The position numbers were made by a program, and so were the translations under genes. 64,000 nucleotides of DNA from an uncultured Sphaerochaeta sp. GTDB lineage: Bacteria > Spirochaetota > Spirochaetia > Sphaerochaetales > Sphaerochaetaceae. Positions 34,191 to 43,217 of this stretch are shown here, in pieces. The notes beneath the pieces are model-generated. The model was given only the letters and a program-made list of their open reading frames with translations, did no database searches and was not told where the DNA came from. The stretch spans positions 1,240,001 to 1,304,000 of the forward strand of contig NZ_OY762555.1 of assembly GCF_963666015.1 (NCBI RefSeq), given 5' to 3'. Numbering within the stretch: the stretch's first letter is position 1; each line of letters opens with the position of its first letter.

Positions 34191-35432
34191 ATGGGAACAC
34201 CAGAGGTATGGTGGCAAGAAGCTAAATTCGGCATGTTTATCCATTATGGATTGTATTCGATACTTGCCGGTGAATATAACGGGAACCGAACAGACAATAT
34301 TGCAGAGTGGATTATGCATGATCTCGATATTCCCAAAGAGGAGTATCGTAAACTCGCTCACTCCTTTACCGCAGAAGATTTCAATCTTGAAGAGATTGTC
34401 CTTCTTGCAAAAAGGGCAGGAATGAAATATGTGGTACTTACCAGCAAACACCATGAAGGATTTGCCCTGTACGATTCCGCGGTAAGTGACTATACGAGCA
34501 TGAAAGCTGCCCCTTGCCAGAGAGATTTTGTCAGGGAGCTGAAAGATGCTTGCCAAAAAGCTGGCTTGCGATTTGGTCTGTACTACTCCCAAGCACAGGA
34601 TTGGGATGATCCTGATGCCTGTAGAGACGGGTTTGGACCGGAGGGAAAGGATTTTGACCGATACCTGCAAACCAAATGTCTACCCCAGATAACCGAACTC
34701 CTGACAAACTATGGTCAGCTCGATCTTCTGTGGCTCGATACGCCCATGTATATGACCAAGGAACAGTCAGAAACCATCAGAAGCATGGTAAAACGTCTTC
34801 AACCCCACTGTATGATCAGTGGCAGAATTGGGAACGGTTTGGGTGATTACATGACCACTGGAGACAACTTCCTTCCTGCCCTTCCCTATCCTGGTGCCTT
34901 CGAGGTTCCTGCAACCATCAACAATACCTGGGGATACAATGCATTCGATACCCGTTGGAAGAGTACAAAGCAGATTGTGAAGTCACTGGTGAAAATTGTC
35001 AGCCGTGGTGGTAATTATCTTCTGAATATCGGACCTATGGGAAGCGGGAAGATCCCAGAGCCCAGTATTGCAATATTGGAGGCTGTTGGCCAGTTCATGC
35101 AGAAAAATGCAGAGAGCATCTACGGCACGAAGACGTTGCCCCTCTATCCTTATGATATTGACTGGGGATTCTTTACAGCCAAGAAGGGAAAACTGTTCCT
35201 TCATGTCTTTGAGGAAAAGGAGCAAGCCTACTTGCTCAATATCGCCAATACACCGGTTCGTTGCTACAGGCTTTCCGATGGACTGGAATTGAAACTGAAA
35301 ATTCGGGTCACCTGTGAAGGGGACTCAAGCTGGCTCATCAATCTACCCCCGAGGGAAGATGATGAAGTAGATCAAGTCATCTGTATAGAACTGGCAGAGG
35401 ATGACGTACTATTCGAGCCTATTAGAGGATGA
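34191..35432 (+). CDS. Alpha-L-fucosidase (GH29)
   Basis: A 413-residue glycoside hydrolase family 29 enzyme. The N-terminal WWQEAKFGMFIHYGLYSI, YVVLTSKHHEGFALYDS and FGLYYSQAQDW are the conserved strands of the GH29 barrel, and QLDLLWLDTP carries the nucleophile Asp. NGWGYN-like NNTWGYN and GGNYLLNIGPMGSGKIPE follow. There is no signal peptide, so it acts on fucosylated sugars after import. The ATG at 34191 is chosen because AGGGGGG lies eight bases upstream; the ATG at 34173 overlapping the GntR stop lacks such a site. Confidence 0.9.
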   Translation: MGTPEVWWQEAKFGMFIHYGLYSILAGEYNGNRTDNIAEWIMHDLDIPKEEYRKLAHSFTAEDFNLEEIVLLAKRAGMKYVVLTSKHHEGFALYDSAVSDYTSMKAAPCQRDFVRELKDACQKAGLRFGLYYSQAQDWDDPDACRDGFGPEGKDFDRYLQTKCLPQITELLTNYGQLDLLWLDTPMYMTKEQSETIRSMVKRLQPHCMISGRIGNGLGDYMTTGDNFLPALPYPGAFEVPATINNTWGYNAFDTRWKSTKQIVKSLVKIVSRGGNYLLNIGPMGSGKIPEPSIAILEAVGQFMQKNAESIYGTKTLPLYPYDIDWGFFTAKKGKLFLHVFEEKEQAYLLNIANTPVRCYRLSDGLELKLKIRVTCEGDSSWLINLPPREDDEVDQVICIELAEDDVLFEPIRG

Positions 35433-35442
35433 AGAAAGACTG

Positions 35443-36594
35443 ATGATGTACCCTGAAGATATACTCACCGATGACAACTATGATTTCCCGAATATTGAAC
35501 GGCCTGTTGCTGCACCACTGTACCAAACATCATTGTTTACCTTCCCCAATGTGCAAGCTTTACGTGAAGCGCTTGAGGATGAGAGGAGTACACATCTGTA
35601 CTCCAGGGGCAACAATCCGACAGTTGAACAGGTAGAGAAAAGGCTTGCATTGCTCGAGGGCGGAGAATGCGCAAAACTCTTCTCTTCTGGAGTCGCAGCA
35701 ATAGCGAGTGCCATACTGTCAAATGTCAAACAAGGTGACCATATCATCTGTAGTACAGATGCCTACACTTGGGCAAAATACATTAGTGGTACGTATCTCA
35801 AGCGGTTTGGCATCACAGTCACGTTTGTTGATACCACCAACCTGGAAGCAGTCGAGCAAGCTATCACAAAACAGACAAAAGTGATCTATCTTGAAAGCCC
35901 TGGAACGCTTATGCTGCGTGTACAAGATCTGAGAAAACTTGCAGCGTTGGCAAAAACGCATGGCATTACCACCATTGTTGATAATACCTGGGCAACGCCG
36001 ATCTACCAGAACCCACTACAATTCGGTATAGACTTGGTGGTCCATTCCGCTTCCAAGTATATCGGTGGCCACAGTGACATAATCGGGGGCGTCGTGGTAG
36101 GAAGCAAGGAACGAGTGGACTATATCTTCAAAACTGAGTTCCTACCCATCGGGCATGTACCCGACCCCTTCCAAGCCTGGCTCATCCAACGAGGAATGAG
36201 AACATTGCACGTCCGGCTCGATTACCATTACCGAAGTGCATTGAAGGTATGTGACTTTCTCTATAATCATCCTGCCATCGAGCAGGTGTACTACCCGATG
36301 CATCCAAAAAGTCCGTATTACGCACTTGCGAGCTCGCAGATGAGTGGAGGGTCAGGATTGCTGTCAGTACGACTGAAATCCAGCAACCGAGGCAAGATTG
36401 AGCAAGCGGTAGATTCAATGAAGATGTTCAGGCTCGGGGTCAGTTGGGGCGGATATGAGAGTTTGGTATTCCCTACGCTCGCCACAAAGGAAGGAGATTC
36501 ATCAATACTCCGTCTTCACATTGGGTTGGAACATACCCAGACTATTCTTGAAGATCTAGATAACGCTTTCTCCCTCTTGAAGGAAACCGTATGA
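35443..36594 (+). CDS. Cys/Met-metabolism PLP enzyme (cystathionine gamma-synthase/lyase family)
   Basis: A 383-residue fold-type I PLP protein of the trans-sulfuration family: YSRGNNPTVEQVEKRLALLEGGE, FSSGVAAI, DNTWATPIYQNPLQFGIDLVVHSASKYIGGHSD (with the Schiff-base Lys), and MRTLHVRLDYH. The family makes or cleaves thioethers of Cys, Met and homoserine. Its place between fucosidase and GH106-like genes is odd, and its stop overlaps the next ATG, so it belongs to the operon. The start could also be the adjacent ATG at 35446. Confidence 0.82.
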   Translation: MMYPEDILTDDNYDFPNIERPVAAPLYQTSLFTFPNVQALREALEDERSTHLYSRGNNPTVEQVEKRLALLEGGECAKLFSSGVAAIASAILSNVKQGDHIICSTDAYTWAKYISGTYLKRFGITVTFVDTTNLEAVEQAITKQTKVIYLESPGTLMLRVQDLRKLAALAKTHGITTIVDNTWATPIYQNPLQFGIDLVVHSASKYIGGHSDIIGGVVVGSKERVDYIFKTEFLPIGHVPDPFQAWLIQRGMRTLHVRLDYHYRSALKVCDFLYNHPAIEQVYYPMHPKSPYYALASSQMSGGSGLLSVRLKSSNRGKIEQAVDSMKMFRLGVSWGGYESLVFPTLATKEGDSSILRLHIGLEHTQTILEDLDNAFSLLKETV

Positions 36595-38450
36595 TCCCTG
36601 ATTTCTCAACATTACCAATGGCAAACAGTGCAAAACCGTATGTCCGCTGGTGGTGGTTCTCAGGGGCCTTGGATTACCAAGAAATTGAGATGCAACTCTC
36701 TTGGCTTGCAAGCAATGGATTCGGTGGCGTGGAAATTGCATGGGTATATCCATACCCGGAGGCAGGAAAGGAACATGGACCAAAATTCCTTGATGAAGAT
36801 TTTCAGGACTATGTGCAATTCACGCTGGAGCAATGCAAAGAGAAAGGTTTGGGGTGTGATCTCACCTTCGGTACACTCTGGCCATTCTCTGGTACGTTCA
36901 TTCCCAAAAAATACACAGGTAAAGCAAGGGACGGTTTCAGCACCCAGCGTGTAAATCGTAGCTGGGAGGCCAGTTATGCTCAAACTGATGCAAGAATACT
37001 CGACCATCTCGATGTAAGAGCTTTCCAGTGGTATAGTGATTACTTATCTGAACATGGGTTTGCAGATTTTGTCAAAACAGGACCAATGGCGTTGTTCTGT
37101 GATTCCTGGGAAGTGGAACCAGAGAACCTGAGCTACGATACATTCCAAAAAGACTTTGTATCGACCTATGAATATGTATATGATTTCTCGACGAATGATA
37201 GCAATGAGCGATATGATTATCGATCTCTGATCTCTGAACGAGTCCTTTCAGCTTTTTATCAGCCATACGCACAGAACTGCAAGGAGATGGGAGCCTTTTC
37301 ACGGGTACAATGCCATGGGGCTCCCACCGATATACTTGCCGCGTATGCCTATGTGGACATTCCTGAGACTGAGACACTGCTTTTTAATCCAGAGTTTGCG
37401 CTCATTGCGGCTTCAGCAGCCGCGCTGGAGCATAAGCCGATTGTAAGCAGCGAGAGCTTCACGTGTTTATACGGTTGGGTTCCAAGTCCTGCTGAACCTC
37501 CCCATATCAAACAGGAACACTTTGACGACCTTCGCTGTGTGGCCGATGCCCAGTTTGCTTGGGGGGTAAATCGTGTTGTTTGGCATGGCATGCCTTACAA
37601 CACAACCCAAAAACCCCGGCAGTTCTATGCGACGGTGCATGTTGGTCCTGATGGCGACCTTGCTTCCCAGCTTCCTCAGTTCAATGCCTATCTCGAGGAG
37701 GTTTCAGAGATGCTTACCAGAGGAGAAACCTTTTCCAACATCTCTATACTGCTTCCGCTGGAGGACCAGTGGATGAGAGAAGAACTCCCACCCCATTTAC
37801 AAAAGCCAAGCAGCAGGTATTGGTGGGAACTGCAGGAACTTGACATTCCGGGACCTTTGATGCAGTACAGACCTCTCTGGTTCTCTCCACATTGGATTGA
37901 TGACTTGTCATTTAAGAATGGCCAACTTCTTTATAAGCAGACGCACATAGGGGCCTTGTATTGCATGAATGAGTATATGAGCTTCTCTTCCCTAAAAAAA
38001 TTAGCAGGTTTATGCGCGAAGGGTGCCCCCATCTATTTTTCACGGCTTCCGAAGGAACCAGGAACCCGTAGGCATGAAGCATATCATCAGTACCTTTCAA
38101 TCATTTCCACTACCCCTCCGGCACAAACAAGTTATCTTCGACCTATCCTAAAGAGCTCAACCCCGATCGACTATTGGTGCAGGAAGGATGGTGAAACTTA
38201 CTATGTATTTTTTGCTCATCCTGAAATGAGGAACCTCAGATACCCTCTTCCCTATGGGTATGCACAATCTATCAAGCCTTGTACGGTAGATGCTGTGTTC
38301 CATTCAGAGAACTATGCTTACGATCTCTGTTTGCAATTTCCTCGTGGTGAATCTCTCCTTGTTACTATCGATGATGTATCACATGAGGTAACCATAAGAA
38401 ACTTGCATATTGGAGATTCCACTATAGATACTCACTTCATCTGCGATTAG
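36591..38450 (+). CDS. GH106-like glycoside hydrolase (alpha-L-rhamnosidase family)
   Basis: A 619-residue cytoplasmic protein without signal peptide. The opening PYVRWWWFSGALDYQEIEMQLSWLASNGFGGVEIAWVYPY is the hallmark of glycoside hydrolase family 106 and its relatives. ALFCDSWEVEPENLSY and SSESFTCLYGW lie in the predicted barrel. It is shorter than secreted GH106 alpha-L-rhamnosidases (about 1000 residues), lacking their C-terminal beta-sandwich modules, so activity on rhamnosides is inferred. ATGA overlap with the PLP gene; last gene of the operon. Confidence 0.75.
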   Translation: MIPDFSTLPMANSAKPYVRWWWFSGALDYQEIEMQLSWLASNGFGGVEIAWVYPYPEAGKEHGPKFLDEDFQDYVQFTLEQCKEKGLGCDLTFGTLWPFSGTFIPKKYTGKARDGFSTQRVNRSWEASYAQTDARILDHLDVRAFQWYSDYLSEHGFADFVKTGPMALFCDSWEVEPENLSYDTFQKDFVSTYEYVYDFSTNDSNERYDYRSLISERVLSAFYQPYAQNCKEMGAFSRVQCHGAPTDILAAYAYVDIPETETLLFNPEFALIAASAAALEHKPIVSSESFTCLYGWVPSPAEPPHIKQEHFDDLRCVADAQFAWGVNRVVWHGMPYNTTQKPRQFYATVHVGPDGDLASQLPQFNAYLEEVSEMLTRGETFSNISILLPLEDQWMREELPPHLQKPSSRYWWELQELDIPGPLMQYRPLWFSPHWIDDLSFKNGQLLYKQTHIGALYCMNEYMSFSSLKKLAGLCAKGAPIYFSRLPKEPGTRRHEAYHQYLSIISTTPPAQTSYLRPILKSSTPIDYWCRKDGETYYVFFAHPEMRNLRYPLPYGYAQSIKPCTVDAVFHSENYAYDLCLQFPRGESLLVTIDDVSHEVTIRNLHIGDSTIDTHFICD

Positions 38451-38495
38451 ACCTGGGATTTATTGGATAGAGAGAAGCGTTCGTAGTTCATGAAG

Positions 38496-38534
38496 GAGAG
38501 GCCATCCTCCAGCAACGCAGGAGAGTGGCCTCTC
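38496..38534. terminator. Long hairpin between convergent genes
   Basis: GAGAGGCCA…TCCT faces AGGA…TGGCCTCTC (38496-38508 with 38519-38534, small internal bulge), 10-nt loop. No T-run on either side; probably serves both the GH106-like and the malic enzyme messages. Confidence 0.5.
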
Positions 38535-38560
38535 TATATGAAAAAGTGTGTATGAAGATC

Positions 38561-39850
38561 TTAGGTCCAGTACTTCTCCATCCGCTTCACCAGGCTCTTC
38601 CTATAGCCTTCCCAGTCAGTGATGGGTTTCTCAGCCAATCCTTCCTCACAGGCAGCCTTTGCAACAGCAACAGCTTCCCATTCAATGACACGAGGGTCGA
38701 ACGGCTTGGGTACAATGTAATTACGGCCGAAGCTGAACTTCTGGCCACCATAGGCCTTCTCTACCGAGGCAGGAACAGGTTCCTTAGCCAAAGCAGCCAA
38801 AGCCTTTGCTGCTGCCATCTTCATTCCTTCGCTGATAACCACTGAACGCACATCCAGAGCACCACGGAAAATGAAGGGGAAGCCCAGTACGTTGTTGATC
38901 TGGTTTGGATAGTCACTTCTACCGGTTGCCATGATCAGGTCATCCCTGGTCTCCATTGCCAGCTCATAGGCAATTTCCGGATTCGGATTGCTCATGGCGA
39001 AGACCACAGGGTCCTTTGCCATGGACAGCAACATCTGGGGGGTTACACAGTCTGCAACAGAGAGCCCCATGAGCACATCTGCATCCACCAGAGCCTCGGC
39101 AAGGGTCCTTGCCGGCAAGTCGGTTGCAAACTCTTCCTTCTCGGGAGTCATGCCTGCTGTTCTTCCCTTGTAGATGACGCCCTTGCTGTCACACATGAGA
39201 ATATTCTCTCGCTTCACTCCAGCGGCAATAAACATCTTTCCACAAGAGATACCAGCTGCACCTGCACCATTGACCACAACCTTGACCTCTTCCAATTTCT
39301 TGCCGACGATCTCACAGCTGTTCATCAAGCCAGCGGTTGCGATAATGGCGGTTCCATGCTGGTCATCATGGAAGATCGGAATGTTGCAACTCTTGATCAA
39401 CTCCTGCTCAATGCGGAAACATTCAGGTCCCTTGATATCCTCAAGGTTTACACCACCGAAAGTAGGACTCATGGTCTTCACAATATCGATGATCTTATCG
39501 GGATCCTTGGTATCAAGCTCGATGTCAAAGACGTCGATATCCGCAAATCTCTTGAAAAGTACTCCCTTTCCTTCCATGACGGGCTTGCTCGCCAGTGCAC
39601 CACGGTCACCAAGACCGAGAATGGCGGTTCCGTTGGAAATAACTGCCACCAGGTTACCCTTTGAGGTGTATTTGTAGGCATCCTCCGGGTTCTCTGCAAT
39701 AGCCAAGACTGGCTTGGCAACTCCAGGGGTGTATGCCAGACCGAGTTCATCAGCGGTCTGACAGGGTTTGGAGGGAACTACGGACACCTTTCCAGGAACT
39801 CCGTCTTTCATATGGTAATCGAGTGCACGTTTGGTCAAATCATCTTGCAT
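38561..39850 (-). CDS. NAD(P)-dependent malic enzyme
   Basis: A 429-residue malic enzyme of the short bacterial type without the phosphotransacetylase domain. It decarboxylates malate to pyruvate. Seen: GKVSVVPSKPCQTADELGLAYTPGVAKP (catalytic Tyr), GTAILGLGDRGALASKPVMEGK (catalytic Lys), the metal-binding FHDDQHGTAI, and NAD(P)-site VVNGAGAAGIS. GGAG precedes the ATG. It is the last gene of the DeoR-Ldh-malic enzyme operon; with the oxaloacetate decarboxylase genes downstream it points to malate fermentation. Confidence 0.93.
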   Translation of the reverse strand: MQDDLTKRALDYHMKDGVPGKVSVVPSKPCQTADELGLAYTPGVAKPVLAIAENPEDAYKYTSKGNLVAVISNGTAILGLGDRGALASKPVMEGKGVLFKRFADIDVFDIELDTKDPDKIIDIVKTMSPTFGGVNLEDIKGPECFRIEQELIKSCNIPIFHDDQHGTAIIATAGLMNSCEIVGKKLEEVKVVVNGAGAAGISCGKMFIAAGVKRENILMCDSKGVIYKGRTAGMTPEKEEFATDLPARTLAEALVDADVLMGLSVADCVTPQMLLSMAKDPVVFAMSNPNPEIAYELAMETRDDLIMATGRSDYPNQINNVLGFPFIFRGALDVRSVVISEGMKMAAAKALAALAKEPVPASVEKAYGGQKFSFGRNYIVPKPFDPRVIEWEAVAVAKAACEEGLAEKPITDWEGYRKSLVKRMEKYWT

Positions 39851-39865
39851 GGTAATAACTCCTGT

Positions 39866-41005
39866 TTATTTTTCGAAATCCCACTGATAGTCCATCTTGA
39901 ACCGGTCACGAAGGGTGGTCATGACCTTCTGGAGGCTTGGAGGAACCGGGCATCCATGTTCCTTTCTATACTGGTACGCCAGGTGTTCTTTCTCTCCTGC
40001 TGTGAAGATGTAATCTTCCCCTGGTGCCTTCTTGCTGGCTCGAAGCTCACGACAGATGGTTCCAGCTATTCGCTTGAAGGTCTCCAATCCCATGAAGAAC
40101 TCTGGGTTGATGGCAATGAAGAAGTGCCCAAGTGGGTACGGGATGGGCTTATGCTCATCATCAAATCCATTGAGAGCCTTCATCCAGGAACCATCCTGCA
40201 AGGCAGCTGAGAGAATCTCTACCACGGTTGCATACCCGAAGCCCTTATAGCCTCCGGTCATCTCCCCGATTCCGCCGAGCGGAGTGAGGGCTGCCATGCC
40301 GGTAGTCAGGTCCTTGAGCACCTGCTGTGTATCGGTCCTGGTCTTTCCTTCATGGTCGAGTACCCAACCTGCTGGCAATTCTTTTCCTGCACGGCCATAT
40401 ACTTCAATCTTTCCTCGCTGGGAGACGCTGGTTGCACAGTCCAGCACGAAGGGAAACTCCTCATCGGTTGGAATACCGAAGGTAAGGGGGTTGGTCCCGA
40501 GCATGTTCTCTACACCATGGGTAGGAGCAATCGAGGGACGGGCATTGGTGCCTGTGATTCCAATCATTCCGGCATCAGTTGCCATGGTGGCAAAGTAGCC
40601 AGCAATTCCGTAGTGGTTGGAGTTACGCACTGCAACCATACCAAGTCCATACTTCTTTGCCTTCTCGATTGCCATTTCCATAGCTTTATGTCCAGCAACA
40701 TGTCCCATTCCATTGTGGGCATCGAGGACTGCAGTTGCGGCCTGGTCCTTCAAGACCTCGATTTCTGTGACTGGGTTCATGATCCCGATGTCAATGCGGT
40801 CGATGTAGATTGGCTTCAGTCTTCCGATGCCATGGCTGTCGATTCCCCGCTTGTCACTTGCGATCAGTACGTCACCGATGATCTTTGCATCATCTTTGGG
40901 TACTCCTGCATGCACCAAGGCTTCTTCCATGAATTTTTCCAATTCACTGAAAGGGATCCATGCACAATCTTCATACTGCTCTGCATACTCATCCATATAC
41001 TTCAT
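39866..41005 (-). CDS. Malate/L-lactate dehydrogenase (Ldh_2 family)
   Basis: A 379-residue oxidoreductase of the Ldh_2 superfamily (malate, L-lactate, ureidoglycolate, sulfolactate dehydrogenases), which uses an unusual NAD-binding fold. Conserved stretches are SDKRGIDSHGIGRL (catalytic His), VRNSNHYGIAGYF, ARPSIAPTHGVENMLGTNPLTFGIPT, and GGIGEMTGGYKGFGYA. Fifteen bases separate it from the malic enzyme gene, so malate is a plausible substrate. AAGGAG precedes the ATG, which overlaps the DeoR stop by four bases. Confidence 0.87.
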   Translation of the reverse strand: MKYMDEYAEQYEDCAWIPFSELEKFMEEALVHAGVPKDDAKIIGDVLIASDKRGIDSHGIGRLKPIYIDRIDIGIMNPVTEIEVLKDQAATAVLDAHNGMGHVAGHKAMEMAIEKAKKYGLGMVAVRNSNHYGIAGYFATMATDAGMIGITGTNARPSIAPTHGVENMLGTNPLTFGIPTDEEFPFVLDCATSVSQRGKIEVYGRAGKELPAGWVLDHEGKTRTDTQQVLKDLTTGMAALTPLGGIGEMTGGYKGFGYATVVEILSAALQDGSWMKALNGFDDEHKPIPYPLGHFFIAINPEFFMGLETFKRIAGTICRELRASKKAPGEDYIFTAGEKEHLAYQYRKEHGCPVPPSLQKVMTTLRDRFKMDYQWDFEK

Positions 41006-41796
41006 ACGGCACTCCTTGTATTGGTTGCTACGATAATTTCCAGACTCTCTGGAATCTCCATTTGCTGTACTATTTCTGCTCCCTTCTCGTCTGTTACCAA
41101 GGCACCGACCTGGTCAAGGGAGACAGTCTTGAAATTTGACACCACCCCGATCTTGTTGCTTGCTGCAACGACAAACACCTTACCTACCGTGTGCTCTATC
41201 ATGGCCCTGGTAGTCTCAGCCTCTTCTAGGATTGGAGTGGTGAGTCCTGCAGATGGGGAAAACCCATCCACACCTATGATGGCTTTGTTTGCATGTATTT
41301 GGTCTACGATTAGGGAAGAGAGGGAACCTGAAACCGAATGGCTTCTGTTTCGATAGATGCCGCCGGCAAGAATGAGCCTGATGTGTTCACTCTCCTTGCA
41401 AAGGTAGACTGCATCTATGTTGTTGGTGACAATGGTTACCCGTTTCTCTAGGGAAGCGACTGCCCTGATTACTTCAAAGGTGGTGGAACCACTGTTGATA
41501 TAGAGAGTATCGCCTTCTTCCACAAAGGAAGCGACAGTCTCTGCGATTGCAGCTTTCTCATTAGGGTATTCACTTGCTTTCTGTAGGTAGTCAGGTTCCA
41601 CCGGAAGATTTCTCCTGGCCGTCGCCCCTCCATGGGTACGTTCAACCAAGCCCTTCTTCGCCAGGTGGTCCAAGTCTCGTCTGATGGTTAGTTCACTGAC
41701 TGAAAACTGTTCAGCGAGCAAGCTGACCGTTACACTCCCCTCCTGACGGATAAGAGTGAGAATATCATGCTGTCTGCTTGCTGGTATGGTTGACAT
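41002..41796 (-). CDS. DeoR-family transcription regulator
   Basis: A 264-residue DeoR regulator. Residues 3-60 form the winged helix (RQHDILTLIRQEGSVTVSLLAEQFSVSELTIRRDLDHLAKKGLVERTHGGA), with the family DLxxL and HGGA. The C-terminal half is the sugar-phosphate-type sensor domain (LYINSGSTTFEVIRA, TNNID…, VGVDGFSP-like IIGVDGFSPSAGLTTP). The ATG at 41796 has AAGGA seven bases upstream, better than an ATG at 41850. It heads the operon and probably controls it in response to an organic or sugar-phosphate signal. Confidence 0.88.
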   Translation of the reverse strand: MSTIPASRQHDILTLIRQEGSVTVSLLAEQFSVSELTIRRDLDHLAKKGLVERTHGGATARRNLPVEPDYLQKASEYPNEKAAIAETVASFVEEGDTLYINSGSTTFEVIRAVASLEKRVTIVTNNIDAVYLCKESEHIRLILAGGIYRNRSHSVSGSLSSLIVDQIHANKAIIGVDGFSPSAGLTTPILEEAETTRAMIEHTVGKVFVVAASNKIGVVSNFKTVSLDQVGALVTDEKGAEIVQQMEIPESLEIIVATNTRSAV

Positions 41797-41841
41797 GAAC
41801 GCTTCCTTGAATGTTTTTGAACTTTTTCCCACTTCACATTC

Positions 41842-41871
41842 AGAATACAATCATAAACATTCATATGTCAA
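41842..41871 (-). promoter_or_regulatory. Probable promoter of the deoR-ldh-malic enzyme operon
   Basis: Minus strand: TTGACA (41871-41866), 18-base spacer, TATTCT (41847-41842). GAATGT/ACATTC repeats occur within and after it (about 41856-41863, 41836-41842 and 41808-41814), which may be DeoR sites. Confidence 0.45.
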
Positions 41872-41980
41872 TGGAAGAATACCCAAAATGTAGCAAACCA
41901 TCTACCGAGATCCAAGAAAGAATCCGAGCCTACTTGATTATCGCCTGAAAACCTGTTATGTTCATCATGCAATGAGCATT

Positions 41981-42052
41981 GGTGCCATACCCAAGTGGTA
42001 AGGGAAAGGTCTGCAAAACCTTGATGCATCGGTTCGAATCCGATTGGCACCT
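41981..42052 (+). tRNA. tRNA-Cys (GCA)
   Basis: A full cloverleaf: acceptor GGTGCCA/TGGCACC, D arm CCC…GGG, anticodon stem AAGGT/ACCTT with loop CTGCAAA (anticodon GCA), T arm ATCGG-TTCGAAT-CCGAT, discriminator U. CCA is not encoded. A strong terminator follows six bases later, so it is a single tRNA unit. Confidence 0.95.
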
Positions 42053-42057
42053 CTCTC

Positions 42058-42092
42058 ACAGCCGCTGAATAATTCAGCGGCTGTTTCTTTGT
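42058..42092 (+). terminator. Intrinsic terminator of tRNA-Cys
   Basis: Perfect 12-bp stem ACAGCCGCTGAA (42058-42069) with TTCAGCGGCTGT (42073-42084), 3-nt loop, then TTCTTTG. Confidence 0.88.
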
Positions 42093-42528
42093 CTTGTGTT
42101 GTATTTACAACCCGTTGCATCAGGCATCTTTCCTTATATATAGAAAGAGACCCACACCAACCTCCCCAGGGTATAGGCTTCATAATCCAAACAGGTACAG
42201 ATTGCAATCTGTATATTTTCTGGGTATTTACTCACAGAAAGCATAAAACGACCAAAAAAACTGGTTATTACTGAATAAATATTCAAATCAACCAAATAGA
42301 CCTACACAGTTCTTCCAACGTACTTATAACGTAAGTGGACTAAATACACCACTAACCTTTCCCACTTCAGAACCTAGAAAAATGACTAAATTGGGGTAAT
42401 ACATCAAAAAACTCACCCATTTGTCACAAGTGCGAATAAGACACTAATTACATAATTCTATATATAGTAATTTTTTATATTATTTGTAAAATATTTTTAT
42501 TTTTTTTCAATCTTTTTTTCGTTTAGTA
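42093..42528. other. AT-rich intergenic stretch, no gene seen
   Basis: About 440 bp of increasingly AT-rich DNA between tRNA-Cys and the first exported-protein promoter. No frame has a ribosome site and recognisable protein. The last 60 bp before the promoter are almost pure A/T with T-tracts, which could act as an UP-element. Confidence 0.5.
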
Positions 42529-42557
42529 TTGACATAAGTCTCCTTTCTTATTATTAT
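42529..42557 (+). promoter_or_regulatory. Promoter, copy A of the shared exported-protein promoter
   Basis: TTGACA (42529-42534), 17-base spacer starting TAAGTC, TATTAT (42552-42557). The same TTGACATAAGTC and TATTATAC occur with identical spacing at 46320. Confidence 0.8.
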
Positions 42558-42564
42558 ACAGACA

Positions 42565-42618
42565 AGCTTAGGGAAAAGAGCTAAACAACTTGCACAAGGG
42601 CAAGGCCCTTAAAGGATG
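42565..42618 (+). promoter_or_regulatory. Structured 5' leader, copy A
   Basis: Two small stems (AGCT around a GGGAAA loop at 42565-42582; AAGGGC/GCCCTT at 42596-42610) with the conserved linker CAACTTGCAC, ending in AAAGGATG. Copy B at 46356 keeps the linker and the pairing but changes the stem bases. Confidence 0.6.
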
Positions 42619-42624
42619 AATAAA

Positions 42625-43161
42625 ATGAAAAAGACTATTGCAATCTTATTGGTACTGGTAATCGGAATGGCTGGCGTGTTTGCTGCGGATGGTGCTCCTG
42701 GAAGTACAGCAGAGGCAAAAATTAATTTAAACACCAATATTTCTGCATTTGCAGCATTTGGCTTAACAGATTTTGAGACTACACTTTCTGCATCTGATTT
42801 TGTCAGCCTCACTGCATTTAATCTTGCTACTGAAGATGAGGTTAGTTTCACAACTGTAACCGATATGTATGATTTTGTTGGAGGAACTCCTGTCGGTTAT
42901 TTGCATGGTATCAATAACAATATAATCGACATTGACCTCGGAATTGCAATTACTCCTTTTACAACTTCTGATGATGCAAATGCCTCCATCCCATTGACAT
43001 TAAATATTACTGAAGCTACTATTTCAGCTACTGATGGCACACTTGGGACCCTTGAGAATGAGCAAATTATCGTGAGCGCAACACAAGCTGATATTGACCT
43101 AGCTCCTGCTTCCGAAAATTACGAAGCTACTGTTACCATAACAGTGACAACTGAAGCATAA
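42625..43161 (+). CDS. Small exported protein A, function unknown
   Basis: A 178-residue protein with a typical signal peptide (MKKTIAILLVLVIGMAGVFAAD, cut after FA or AA). The mature part is acidic, rich in Thr, Ala, Ile and Asn and nearly free of Lys/Arg, with alternating pattern suggesting a beta-sandwich (NINLNT-like strands, IPLTLNITEATIS, EATVTITVTTEA). This resembles a surface or fimbria-like subunit, but no named family is recognised. The ATG at 42625 is eight bases after AGGA; the ATG at 42616 overlaps the ribosome site. A related gene lies at 46413. Confidence 0.7.
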   Translation: MKKTIAILLVLVIGMAGVFAADGAPGSTAEAKINLNTNISAFAAFGLTDFETTLSASDFVSLTAFNLATEDEVSFTTVTDMYDFVGGTPVGYLHGINNNIIDIDLGIAITPFTTSDDANASIPLTLNITEATISATDGTLGTLENEQIIVSATQADIDLAPASENYEATVTITVTTEA

Positions 43162-43180
43162 GACATAATCAAATCAATAT

Positions 43181-43217
43181 AAAAAAAGGTTGGCCAGAGA
43201 TGGTCGACTTTTTTTTG
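43181..43217 (+). terminator. Intrinsic terminator after exported protein A
   Basis: A-run, eight-bp stem GTTGGCCA/TGGTCGAC with two G-U pairs (43189-43208), 4-nt loop, then eight T. Confidence 0.8.

Noticed and set aside
42565..42618. Known riboswitch (cyclic-di-GMP class I or II, preQ1, SAM)
   Set aside because: The leader is too short and lacks the conserved cores of these classes; I kept it only as an unnamed structured leader.
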